Position numbers and translations under genes: made by a program. A stretch of 64,000 bases of DNA from Immersiella caudata. Its lineage: Eukaryota > Ascomycota > Sordariomycetes > Sordariales > Lasiosphaeriaceae. The DNA is taken from the NCBI GenBank assembly GCA_030512335.1, contig JAULSU010000003.1:806001-870000 (forward strand), written 5' to 3'. Below are positions 10,285-20,274 of the stretch, piece by piece (position 1 is the first letter of the stretch; each line of letters opens with the position of its first letter). The notes beneath the pieces were generated by a model, which saw only the letters and a list, made by a program, of their open reading frames with translations, was not told the origin of the DNA and searched no databases.

Positions 10285-11160
10285 TGTCGCGGTTTGATTG
10301 GCCCGGGTGGGAACTGAGTCTGATAGAATGGTCTGTTGGGGTTAATACAAGTATCGCGATGGAGGGTGAGAAGTCGCTCGCCGGATCTTCAGCCCCAGCC
10401 CCCCGTCATGGAACGTCATCTCATCAGCGCCAAGGCGCCAAGGGCACCAATCATGTCATTTCGTTGCACATCAACTTACGGCCGAACTTGATTGGGTTAG
10501 ATTTTGGGATTTTTTCACTGCAATTTTGGCCCTGCCAGAAGGCACAGAATGTGAGCTTTGTTAAAAGCTAGCATTTTCCAGCCAAGGCCGAAGATTCAGG
10601 TTGAATGGACGGACGCACAAAGACATCGGGACAACAAATCTCCCTCCCCGCCTTGACCGCACTTTGGCTGCGTCTTACGTAAATCCCTCTCCTGATCTTT
10701 GGGCGATGCCCCATCCTTCTCGCTTGTCGTTCGATGTCCAGGGTGGGGGCGATGTCACCTGAGAGATTATCTGATGATCTGATAAGATGGGACGTGCATG
10801 GTGGCGTTCCAGATTGGCATGGTTGTTCCCCTCGCCACACTGTGATTTTGGGGTGAAGAGGCATTCCTCCCCCCTCCCCCGAGATCGGACGTATGTGTGG
10901 AACGAAGCTTCTTGGCAGCTGAAAGGTGTTTGGCAGCAGGCGTGTTTGCAGCAATAGCTCGCTTGCTGTGCCCTGGTTGGGACCGGTTGCTGACTGGGAA
11001 GGTGTCGAAGCTCTGAAAGCTCTTCAACGCGGCCCTGATCCGGACCGTGGAAGAGATAAATGCGGCAGGCGCCTATAAATGATGGCTCCCTCCCTCTGCT
11101 TTTCTTCCTGGTTTTCTCCATCCGATACCATCCCAAAGCCAGCCCTCCTCAAGAACCAAG
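10285..11160. other. Divergent intergenic region
   Basis: No supported coding frame. It separates the CHORD-like gene from the 6-Cys peptide gene. A TATA-like TATAAAT lies at 11073-11079, about 80 bp before the start at 11161. Confidence 0.5.
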
Positions 11161-11453
11161 ATGCGCCCCTCTTCTCTTCTCGCCGTGTTTGGTGTGGCGG
11201 CCATGGCAATGCCCTTTGATGCCAACTCGCCAGCTCCAGTCGCCGAGGCCAACCTCGTAGACCGTGCCACCAACCCCCTAATGGTGCGTTCCAATCTTAT
11301 TTCTCTCGCAGTCATTCCTGAACCTAACTTCCGCCGTCCGAACACTAGCTCGTTTGCGTCAATGCCTGTGTGACGGCATGTGGTCTGGGCCCGATTGTGT
11401 GCATGCCCCGATGCGTGCCGCCGTGTGCTGCTCAGTTTCCTCCCATTCCCTGA
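11161..11453 (+). CDS. Secreted small 6-cysteine peptide, 75 aa
   Basis: Two exons: 11161-11283 and 11349-11453 (65-bp intron, GTGCGT donor). Exon 1 encodes a signal peptide (MRPSSLLAVFGVAAMA) and a short propeptide. Exon 2 encodes a compact cysteine motif with symmetrical spacing C-x3-C-x3-C-x6-C-x3-C-x3-C, then a proline-rich end (QFPPIP). Repeated C-x3-C pairs are typical of helical hairpin peptides, so an alpha-hairpinin-like fold is possible. No named family is recognised. It lies in the same 8-kb zone as three other secreted cysteine-rich genes. Function unknown; secreted effector-like is an inference. Confidence 0.7.
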
Positions 11454-11734
11454 GGAGTGCTAGTAGTTGGTGGTATCCTCTGATGGGATGAAGCGAGATC
11501 TGGATGCTGCGGATGGGTTGGCATTGACGGAATGTGCGAGTAGTCGAGCAAAAGCCTGCCATCAAGAGGAGTAGTTAACCACCCAGAGAGCAGTTTGCGT
11601 AAACCTTGCTGTTGATGTCGAGTGTTGTGTTTTTCTTCACTCCTGCCACATTTCATCGCTAGACCGCTGTTCCGGGCGGACAGAACCAGAGGAACGCGCA
11701 TGTACCCGATCTGTCCACCAGCCCAACTCTCGAT

Positions 11735-13588
11735 TCAGCTTGACTGTAACAAGTACACAGCCTGCACAGGCGCCACAACGCCATTGAAGAAGACATTTCG
11801 AAACTGTTCAATTTCCAACCGCTTCGTTGAGTCGCGACCCGGGAACTCACACCGTAGACATCGCTGGACGGCATAGCCGAATGAGTGCCCGGCGTCTAGA
11901 TATATCGAATCCGACAAGCTGGCTGCCAACTCGTAGTCGGTCATCGTCCTGTACTCGGGGCGGGTACTTCGGAGGGTGTCGAGTGTGGTGTTGAGGCAGA
12001 GCTCGGTGAGGAGGATACCCAATCTGAATACAACGCGGTTTCGGATTCCGTCGTTGTGGGGGAGTGTAGGGGAGGGAGAAGACGGCGGGCGGGATTCGCT
12101 TGGTTTGAGAACACAGGAGATCGCGGGCGAGTCAGGGATGGAATGTGCCAAGGCGAGGGTGCGCAGGCCACCCCAGTCGGAGTCCTCTGGGAGCCAGGGC
12201 GTGCCGCACAGGTAGAGGGCGGCCCATGTGGTGGCGGCAGCGATGGCCAGGCGGTCTTTGCGGGAGAGGGGTTTGGATGGGCCCAGGCTGTTCGGCGGTC
12301 CAAGAAGGTCCATTAACGACTGGGACGGTTCGAGGTTCCGAGAGGTTGGCAGGAGCTCTGTGCAGGTGAGGATGAAGTGCCCTCTGTGCCCGATGCACTG
12401 TTCTAGTGGTTGAAGCGTCGCCTCCGTTCGTTCTTGACCGTGATCTCTACCTATAAACTCACATAGGCATGTGACCTCTGGTGGGTTAGCTGCAGGTGCT
12501 TTGCAAGCTGCTGGTTTTGGGATGAGCGGAGTCGTCGGGTTTGGTAGCGCTGCATTGAGGGCTGTTGTTGGTCCCGAGGTCTCCGGTCAGCATGTGGAGC
12601 GCAGACGCAGGGATACGGATGGCATACCGAGTGACTTGATGAAATCCAATGGACCTTTGGCTCTCCAGGAAATCTTGACTCGGTTCTTGTTGTTCGCATC
12701 ACTGGAGCCTATGGAGAACGGGTCTGTCGCGGATTCGTCGATCGGAGAAGGTTTTTCTTGGGCCTGAATGTAATCCTCAAGCCGTTTTGGCCGAATGGTG
12801 AGACATCTCCAGGCGCCAGTGGGAAATGGTACTTGGAGGGTTGACAGATGTGGAACATGGGACTGGTCCCTATGCCAGGTCAACAACAGGCTTCCCTTAT
12901 GCTCCGGGCAGGAACATTTCCACGTTTGAGTCAACGCCTCGTGGATGCCGTGCAGAGATGACCGGACATGGTTGCATATGTTGTGGCTAAACTGGCTCTG
13001 GAGTTTTTGGACCAACAGGCCATCGGCATCAGATGGGATTTCGGGTTTCTCGAAGACGTAGCAAAGGGCCGTGTTCCAGTATTGCAGCTGCTTTACCAGC
13101 TCTTCTCTGGCCGAACTTCCTAGACCCCGACGTACTCGTCGCCATTGCCAAGATATGCGATCCTGGGCTCCTTTGTCCCAGCGTGGCTGCTGCAGCCGTC
13201 AACGGCGGCTCGTTGCGTTTTTCTGAAGGGGTGAACCACTGACCTTCCCCATGGCATCAAGGTCAAGCTTGTGAAGCAATTGGTCCATGATCTTTTCCAT
13301 CTCATCGATAATCCCCATAAACTGTTCACAGTCCTTCTTCGAGTATCGTGCGGAGAGGTGTCGTTGAAGCTCAGTCCTGGTCGGCAGTCGGCTGTCGAAA
13401 ATCTGCAGCCCGACATTTCGGAGTGTGACTTCGAGTTGCTTTTTCTGGATGAAGATGTGGTGACGGAATGTTGTGATGGTGGCTTCGTACTTGACGATGT
13501 CTTTGGTTACCCGAAGACATCGCCTGTAATTATCAAGCGCATAAAGGGCGACCGGTATTGCTCCAAGAATGACGCCTGCGACCTCCAT
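11735..13588 (-). CDS. DUF7580-type fungal protein, 573 aa
   Basis: Three exons: 13588-13244, 13189-12628, 12549-11735. The second intron (78 bp, donor GTATGC, branch GCTGAC, acceptor GCAG) is a multiple of three and removes an in-frame TGA. The N-terminus MEVAGVILGAIPVALYALDN is the hydrophobic opening typical of fungal proteins that share a HET-S/prion-like helical start; the rest fits DUF7580: a coiled region, a central segment with KISWRAK, then CLCEFIGRD...QPLEQCIGHRGHF and a C-terminal part (YLDAGHSFGYAVQRCLRCEF). These proteins are usually soluble, of unknown function, expanded in genomes rich in incompatibility genes, and resemble degenerate kinase-like folds at the C-terminus. Role in non-self recognition is only suggested by the company such genes keep. 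Confidence 0.8.
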
Positions 13589-13843
13589 TTGTCCGACTTG
13601 GGAGGGTTGGAATGAAGAGCATGGGCAGGATCGAATTTTGCCTCATCAGCTTGTTGCGGGGAAGTTTGGGGTCAGGCAACCCACGCCGCTCCGCATCTGC
13701 CTCAGGCTGCGCAGTAATCGTGCGCGTATCAGGTGACTGCGTGAGAAAATCCATTGGCCCTGTCAGCGACCCGGCGGATTGCAGGTGCACCGAACGGGAG
13801 CAACAACCTGAAACCGTACTGCCCGATTTACTGTCGCCTGAAC

Positions 13844-15890
13844 ATGGCCTTCTCAACAAGCGCAGAACCTCAAATCCAAGGAACTGATCTCGGCGGCCTC
13901 TTCAATGATTGCTTGGACAATTTCGCCTTCTTCCTCCACTCTGCTTCCAAGCAAAGCGCCGACCCCAGTTCATGGCCAGCTGGATTGGGCTCCACCGCGA
14001 TGGAGCGGGCGTTTGAAGAGTATGCGAGACTCCGAATATGGGGGCAAGACTTTCGAGCTGGGCTGCCAGACTTGGCCAGATCGTCTCTCGCCGAAACCCT
14101 GCAATATGACAAAGAACTGAGGGAACAAGTCGAAAGGATGTTCAGCATGATGAACGACCAAATCGAGCTCGGTATGTCCCCCACACAAGCCCAAGCACCT
14201 GTGGCAGGCTTTACGAATCAAAGTTCACGGCACTGACAACTTTATCAGCCATTCTCAACATTCACACGTCCCGAAGCAACGATGTGCCTGAAGACAACTC
14301 CGAAGATGGATCATCCGGGAGCGAGTCAAGTATGACGGAAGATGAATGTCCCCGCCACCAACGTCTACTATCCAGGCACGTGAAAAACATTTTTGACCAG
14401 GTGCAATTGCTGTACAATCTTGGCATCCTTCTCCGCCGGCCTGGTTTGAGGCGGAAGTATCTCAAGTCCCATGTCGGCAACTCAAACTCTAGATTCGAGC
14501 CAACTCCTGAAGACCGTTCGCATGTGACAGAAACCATTCGAAAATGGAGGGCTGTGGGAACTGGAGGGGCGGATGCGGGAAAGGCAATATGCCCAGAAGA
14601 AGAAAAGCCAGTGACGTGGGATGAGCTAGAACGAAGAGCCAAAGGAGTGGCTGAAATGCACGAGCCCGTGGGTCTAATCGAGAGGCTGGCGAGGGCGAAC
14701 ACCAGACGACGTGAGCAGATGATGTACTGGTTTGAGCACCCGGATCAGAACATTTCGGATCTTACCCCAGTCGTGGGCCACGGTGCACTTGTTAAGGACG
14801 CAAAGTCTGTCAGGTCGACACCCACGACAATCTTCTCCAAGGACACGATAGCAGCATCCGACCTTTTGGGGGGAGCACAGCATCCAGCTGGCTCTCAAGC
14901 TAAGGGTTTCGATTCGAACCGAACACGATACGCCGGAACCGTGGCTGGTCGAGGCAGTAGATCTAGGGTGCCAGATGTTCCCCGCGAGGCGAAGCTGCAG
15001 GATACTTTCGAATGTCCCTACTGCTTTTTGCAGTTGGAGTCCTCACTGATGAAGGCAGACCGAGAGGCGTGGCAGTACGTTTATCAAAATGACCCGAGTG
15101 TCAGCAACACAGTTGGACGTGCGGCAGTTAACCTGGTTCTAGGCGCCATGTTTTCCGCGACCTTCGTCCGTACACCTGCACGAGCCCCAGCTGTCCCAGC
15201 GGTGACAAACTGTACGCTAGCCGGCACGACTGGATGTACCACGAAATGCAGGCCCACAGGCGTCAATGGACCTGCCCAGAGTGCCCACTGACATTGTTCA
15301 AACGAGGGGAAATGGAAACTCATATCACAGCGACTCACTCAGACTTGTACGACCGGGGAAAGCTGCGAGCTCTCCTCGACTTGCATGACCGGCCCCTGGA
15401 CGACGCTGCCACCTCGCAGTGTCCCCTTTGCCCCTTTTCCAGCACCACCAAAACTGTTCTTGAGCATCTGGGAGGACACATGGAAGAGCTTTCGATATTT
15501 GCTCTCCCCTCTCTGGACGAAGAGGAGGAGGCGCCAGACTCCGCTAACGACGATAAGCGGCCCTACAAGTGTCCTTTCTGTGGAAAAGCCTTTCAACGTC
15601 TTGAACATCAAGTTCGACACGTACGGTCACACACCGGAGAACGCCCACACGTCTGCCCATTTCCGGGATGTAGTAAAAATTTCAGTCGCAGTGACGAGTT
15701 AACTCGTCATTCAAGGATACATGGAGGAGATCCTTTTTATCGGGACACTTCACCGCAAACAGCATTCAATTCAATACGATCTGCTCCACCGACCTCACTT
15801 GGGAATCCTTTGAAAGCGCCCCCTCCTTCTCCCGACCTACAAGCAGCGATACCAAAGATACAGGATGTGTTTGATGATGAACCATTCTGA
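13844..15890 (+). CDS. Multi-zinc-finger protein with C-terminal CreA/Mig1-like DNA-binding fingers, 633 aa
   Basis: Three exons: 13844-14171, 14249-15074, 15143-15890. The first 200 residues match the helical N-terminal region of a large fungal C2H2 group (AMERAFEEYARLRIWGQDF..., VKNIFDQVQLLYNLGILLRRPGLRRKYL). The middle has that group's characteristic non-classical C/H segments (FECPYCFLQL, RPYTCTSPSC...ASRHDWMYHE, WTCPECPLTLFKR..METHI, CPLCPFS...LEHLGGHMEELS). Unusually, the C-terminus carries two classical C2H2 fingers joined by HTGERPH; finger 1 (CGKAFQRLEHQVRHVRSH) and finger 2 (FSRSDELTRHSRIH) closely resemble the CreA/Mig1 carbon-repressor fingers, which bind GC-rich SYGGRG sites and sit near the N-terminus in CreA itself. 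So the DNA target could be CreA-like. The end is Pro-rich. Nuclear regulator inferred. Confidence 0.82.
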
Positions 15891-15999
15891 CGCGTGTCTA
15901 AACCGCCTGGTAGGGCACGACTGACGGACAAACCCACCGACATCAAACAGCCTAACAAAGGGCCTCCCCCCATCAAACCCCTCTGAAAAATCATATCCC

Positions 16000-16350
16000 T
16001 CAACTGGGTGTGATCCTGTCACACCACCCCCGACACCTCTCCTGCTCCGCAGGTGGACACAAAATAAGCGGTACGATACACGTATATCCCTTCGGACATG
16101 GGCGATCGCCCTCGTCACCACAGGGGCGTCCGGAGGGTTCATGTTGGTCCCACACGGGCCTGCACTTCCCGAGGCAGTGGATGGGGCTGGCGCAGGGCGT
16201 CAGCGGCATTTGGCAAGTGTAGCCGCGCGGACATTGCGGGAACGTGCCGCCGCATTGGCGGCCGTCGGCGGAGGCGGGCGGAGTCAAGGGGGTGGCGAGG
16301 GCGAGGGTAATGAAGGTTGTGGAGAGGAGGAGGGCTCTGCCGGGGAGCAT
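16000..16350 (-). CDS. Secreted protein with two tandem 6-Cys repeats, 116 aa
   Basis: Single exon. The ATG at 16350 gives a signal peptide (MLPGRALLLSTTFITLALA); a 27-residue upstream in-frame extension (ATG 16431) would bury it and is not preferred. The mature part is two repeats of about 40 residues, each with the order CGG/CGD...CPxGYTC..PLxxC.....CxGxC/CRGWC, six cysteines per repeat. Repeat 1 is GRQCGGTFPQCPRGYTC and onward, repeat 2 GRPCGDEGDRPCPKGYTC and onward. The layout is common in hypothetical secreted ascomycete proteins; no enzyme residues are evident. Convergent with the preceding gene, 110 bp apart. Effector-like or wall-associated role is only an inference. Confidence 0.75.
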   Translation of the reverse strand: MLPGRALLLSTTFITLALATPLTPPASADGRQCGGTFPQCPRGYTCQMPLTPCASPIHCLGKCRPVWDQHEPSGRPCGDEGDRPCPKGYTCIVPLILCPPAEQERCRGWCDRITPS

Positions 16351-16795
16351 GTTGTCGGAACTCGCGTTTGCTGATAAGAGGCGAAGGAAGTGTGGTGGGG
16401 TTTGGTTGAGCTTTGATGAGTCGTTGGCCATGGATTTCGTGTCTTGGATTTATGTACCCGGTGTTGGAAAACGGTGAAGCCAACATCGTCTAGATAATGT
16501 TGTCCTGACGTCCTTGGCGTCGCCCGGCTAAGAGTAATAATGCTACTGCTCGGAGGAACTTTTGCCGATCTGAACCAGAGATGGTGAAATTGGGGAGAAG
16601 CCGTCGAATATATCCGTTTTAACCTTTGGAGAGTGTGACGGCTGACGAGGATGCGAAAGCCAAAACCCCCGGATTTGGAGAGGAAAAAATACCAAAACAA
16701 TGGAAGGCTAGTATTGTGCAGCTATTTATAGAACAGGAACCCATTCACTCTCATATTCCTTCACTCAGACCCCCAAGGAGACTTGTGCACATCAT

Positions 16796-17202
16796 CTAGC
16801 CATAGCGACAGTTGCACTGGCAGTAAGAGTATCCCGCAGCGTTGGTGATGCACTGTTGAAGCTATTTCAGATGAAGTCATGAGAAAAAACGGTGCGGTAT
16901 CACGGTACTTACGCGGGAGCCTGCGCAGTTCAAGAAGTTGCAGCCACCGGCCTGGTTGCAGCAGTACGTGACGCAGTCTGTTGAGAGCTGTCAGGATCGA
17001 ATCCTCGGGTATCATAGGAGGAGAATGAGCGACTTACTGACGCAGCTTCTCTTGTCCTAAAGGCAGAGAGCGGTGTTAGCATTGGCGGCTTGGACGTCAG
17101 TGCGGGACTTACAAGAGGGTCAACGGCGTCAGGTTCTGGGACGGGTCCTGGGAGGGCAGTGGCAATGCTGGCGAGGAGGGCGACGACGCTGAGGAATTTC
17201 AT
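16796..17202 (-). CDS. Secreted 10-cysteine knottin-like peptide precursor (paralogue 2), 76 aa
   Basis: Four exons: 17202-17113, 17056-17038, 16977-16913, 16852-16796, with phases 0, 1, 0, identical to the gene at 8864-9304; exon 3 is 65 bp in both. Signal peptide MKFLSVVALLASIATA, acidic propeptide (EPDAVDPL), then Asp-Lys-Arg and a ten-cysteine mature part: C-x2-C-x3-CC-x5-C-x4-C-x4-C-x9-C-x-C-x-C, ending CRYG. An ATG nine bases upstream (17211) is an alternative. Shared KR site, shared C-terminal CxC[DN]CRYG and shared introns show common descent with paralogue 1 although the loops have diverged, mainly by a five-residue insertion before the last CxCxC. Kex2 processing and secretion are inferred; function unknown. 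Confidence 0.8.
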
Positions 17203-17790
17203 GATGACCATGAGGTGTATATTGCAGTAAGAAAGAGAGGTCATTGATGTCCAAGTGCACCTCAAGGGCGAGGAAAGGTAGCCCTTCCCTTTATACTTGC
17301 ACCCTCACCTCATGTTGTCACCCCCATCGCAAAATCACAACATCTGCCGTCCCTCCCGATCCCATCAACCCCAACATCGACCAAAATCACATTCATGAGT
17401 TATCGATACTACATCGCAAACACGCAAACGCGGGGTTACACACTTGTCAATTGGCGCGTTTATACAGGTCCGGGTTTACACGTCGATCGTGTGGTTGCAT
17501 TGCCTCCCCGTTGTTCCATCGCGGCCCGCAAATTAGCCCGGGCTTATGTCTATTTGAACAAGAGCTGGAACAGGGCCGACCACTCGCTGCCGAGCAGCTT
17601 TGGATGTGGGGAAGTGTCCAAAACTGGGATGGACTATGGGGGTGGAAGGGATGGCAACATGTAATGTATGCTTGGCATTTTGTTATTTTGTCCAGAGACT
17701 TGTGCACTCATGTGCTTCTGAAAGCCGAGCAGATTGTTTTACAACCTCCGGGCACGCTTGCAGCCATGAAGTCAGAATCCAAAAACCAAC
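17203..17790. other. Intergenic between peptide gene and transposon
   Basis: Promoter side of the 10-Cys peptide gene followed by sequence with no supported gene, up to the TA dinucleotide that flanks the transposon. Confidence 0.5.
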
Positions 17791-17792
17791 TA

Positions 17793-17837
17793 ACGTGCGT
17801 TATAAGCGAGCGGCGCATATAAGCGAGCGGCGCACTT
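17793..17837 (+). repeat. Left terminal inverted repeat, 45 bp, with internal duplication
   Basis: Starts ACGTGCGT, then a 17-bp unit TATAAGCGAGCGGCGCA twice in tandem (17801-17817, 17818-17834), then CTT. The doubled unit may be two transposase-binding sites. Confidence 0.95.
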
Positions 17838-17899
17838 CCCCCAACCTCATAGCAAGTATCTACAATTATTCCACCACAACACTAGGAAATAACAATAAC

Positions 17900-19555
17900 T
17901 AAATCAGAAATGGATAAATCAGACGATTCTGCAACCTCCTTACAGGTGCGCGCATTATAGCCAGGCTTACCGCACACGCCACAACACCGAATCTTCGTAC
18001 GAGACCCCCCTGTACCACCACCACTTTAACGTGTTTCCTAAGCCAACTGCTCGCCCACAGCCTTCTAATCCAGTAAATCCTGTGCCTCTTATACAATAAG
18101 TGATCCTCCAAGCCGTACACGTGTTTTTTTAACCCTCCGTCACTTACTAAGCCCCTCATTAGCCTTTCGTAATGCGGAGACCTCTATACGGAGAAGAGCC
18201 ACCTCGTGTATTACAGCCATTATACCTTTAGCTAATCGATCTACAGCTATTAGTATAGAGGTTAGAGAGCTGCCCTAATAGTTTAAAATTCGATTTTTAA
18301 TAAATGCTAACTATAAGGTAACCTCTCAGGGGTTATATGGTGTTTAAGAGGTCCAAGGTAATAGTGTAGCTTGGCCTAAAGTTAGGGGTGTTAGGGTTCA
18401 AATACGCACATCTAGCTTTGATATTACTCTATCTGGGTTATACGGTATAAAGCCAGCTCCGGTAAAGCCCCCTTAGATATTCTTTTCCGTAATTAAAGTA
18501 AAAAACGCTTCTTTAAACGAACAGAGAAATTCTAGCTTACTGATGTAAGTGATACTTATCCGTATTAACTGCTTAATCTAATAACCGTACGCCTTCTTTA
18601 ACGGCCTAAAATAACTAATATCTAAAGGCTAAAGTAGGTGTAAGGCATATAAAGGCATATAAAGCGTAATAATATTATATACCTGGTAATAAGCCTCGAA
18701 TTCTTTAGAGTGGTGGCTTTTGTAGCCGTTAAGGATTAAAAGCTGATATTTACCCTTTATACAAGTTAATATGTGTAAATCGAAATACTAAATCTAATCT
18801 ATACCTTTCTTATTTATAGTCTAGCTATTATTAGTTGTTACAATACGCTAGGTGGCCAGAAGGTTGTATTTTTAATACTAATTAGCAAGATGGTATTACG
18901 CAGCTAAGATAATAAATAGTGGGATGGCTTAGCCCTGAGAATTCACCCCTTAGATAACCGTAGCCTATTCTTAATTACCAGGCTGGGCTTATTTAACCCT
19001 ACCACGGCTATCTAAGGTAATAACTACTATAATAGGCGTGATAATACCCATTATAAAGCCAGTCTCGTCAAAATTGTACACATCTTTATTAAAGATGCCG
19101 TATTTAGCCTTTATGTTATACATAAGGGCAAACCACTTGCTAATAACCTTTGGATCTTCGTATTTAGCCCTTTAGTAGTTGTATTTACGTGTAAAACACG
19201 TCCGGAGCTCTGGCTAGTGTTTAACGAAGTTATAAGCCTAAAGCTTACCGATAAGGGGCGTGTCGCGTTCGCGTAACAGTCGGTTAGCCATATCTTCCAC
19301 GTAATAAAGCTAAGGGTGGAATACGCGTGCAGATAGCTTGATTATGTATTGAATAATCGTACTTTCTTCTAAATCCGTAAGCTTACGTGAGTTGGCTGGA
19401 ATATCGCGTCGTGCAGGTCTACCGTGAAGCCGTTACCGGAGTGTTGTTTCTGGGATATTATATGCCTTAGCTGCCTTTCGCTAACTAAGCTTTGGATTCT
19501 TCTGAATAGCTTGGATGGCTAAAAGAAGCCTCGCTTCGTTTAAATCGCTTGCCAT
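17900..19555 (-). pseudogene. Broken pogo/Fot1-like transposase
   Basis: From the ATG at 19555 the frame reads MASDLNEARLLLAIQAIQKN, the helix-turn-helix opening usual in Fot1/pogo transposases, then is interrupted by many TAG/TAA codons. Recognisable islands follow, including a CENPB-like HTH region and, at about 19048-19079, VYNFDETGF, which holds the first catalytic Asp of the DDE triad. The right boundary near 17900 is approximate; the last open piece there (ending near 17899) reads like a transposase C-terminus. Not functional. Confidence 0.85.
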
Positions 19556-19608
19556 GGTTTTTGGTGGTGGAATGTGGTAAATAATCAGGGGTAGCGCGTC
19601 GCGTTAAA

Positions 19609-19653
19609 AAGTGCGCCGCTCGCTTATATGCGCCGCTCGCTTATAACGCACGT
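19609..19653 (-). repeat. Right terminal inverted repeat, 45 bp
   Basis: Exact reverse complement of the left repeat, including the doubled 17-bp unit; followed by the TA target dinucleotide at 19654-19655. Confidence 0.95.
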
Positions 19654-19655
19654 TA

Positions 19656-20274
19656 GGTAGTTGAAGGGATGGAAGAAAGGACACCTGGGGTGGCGTGTGT
19701 CGAACGAGGAATTGCAAAGGTACCGAACAGGGACCTGAGTTTACCGTCATGTCAGAGTAAAACAAGATTGTAGATTTTGAGGAATGATTGTCTTGCTCGA
19801 GGAAAAAAAAAAGAAGAAAAACGAATATAAAAGAAAAACGAAATAAAAGAAAAAAGGTTCTCCTTACGGAGGCGTGAGCACTTCACTTTAAAACTGTAAT
19901 GTCTTGAATCTCCTGGCTTCTCGGTACCTCACTCAGTGCCCCGATCTCCAAAGCAGCCCCTCAGACGTCGGGAGTCAAGATGCCAGTAATTGGTTCGCGG
20001 GTGCTTGGCGGATCCTTTCGCACCTGGCCCAGTAGTTGACGTGTCGTTGCCGCCCTGGGCTGGAGCGGCCCGTTTGTCAAGACCGTGGGGTCATTCGGCG
20101 CTTGCTGGTACAAATTTTAGACCAGGCATCCATCTGACCCTCGCCAACCCAACACACAATTTCAAACATCCAATCTTCCACCTCTTTAAGCTGATCAATA
20201 TTTGTTTCTGCTCGGCTCGAGGTTTACTCGCCATCTGGAAAGTCAACTTGCACGATATTTTGGAACCACGAACG
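19656..20274. other. Intergenic, upstream of the HET gene
   Basis: Contains an A/G-rich tract around 19800-19860. An open frame continues upstream of the HET start to about 19990, but with no ATG, so it is taken as non-coding leader. Confidence 0.5.

Larger units (their letters stand above)
17793..19653 (-). mobile_element. Degenerate pogo/Fot1-type (Tc1/mariner superfamily) DNA transposon, 1861 bp
   Basis: Perfect 45-bp terminal inverted repeats at 17793-17837 and 19609-19653, flanked by TA on both sides (17791-17792 and 19654-19655), the target duplication of this superfamily. The size is close to the classical Fot1 length of about 1.9 kb. The interior is AT-rich compared with its surroundings and encodes only remnants of a transposase on the minus strand, broken mainly by TAA and TAG, the pattern expected from RIP (CpA to TpA). 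Perfect TIRs with a wrecked interior suggest that mutation spared the ends or that copy age is modest. Confidence 0.93.

Noticed and set aside
17793..17837. CRISPR-like or operator-like direct repeats (two 17-bp units)
   Set aside because: The same doubled unit is inverted at the other end and flanked by TA, so it is a transposon terminal repeat.
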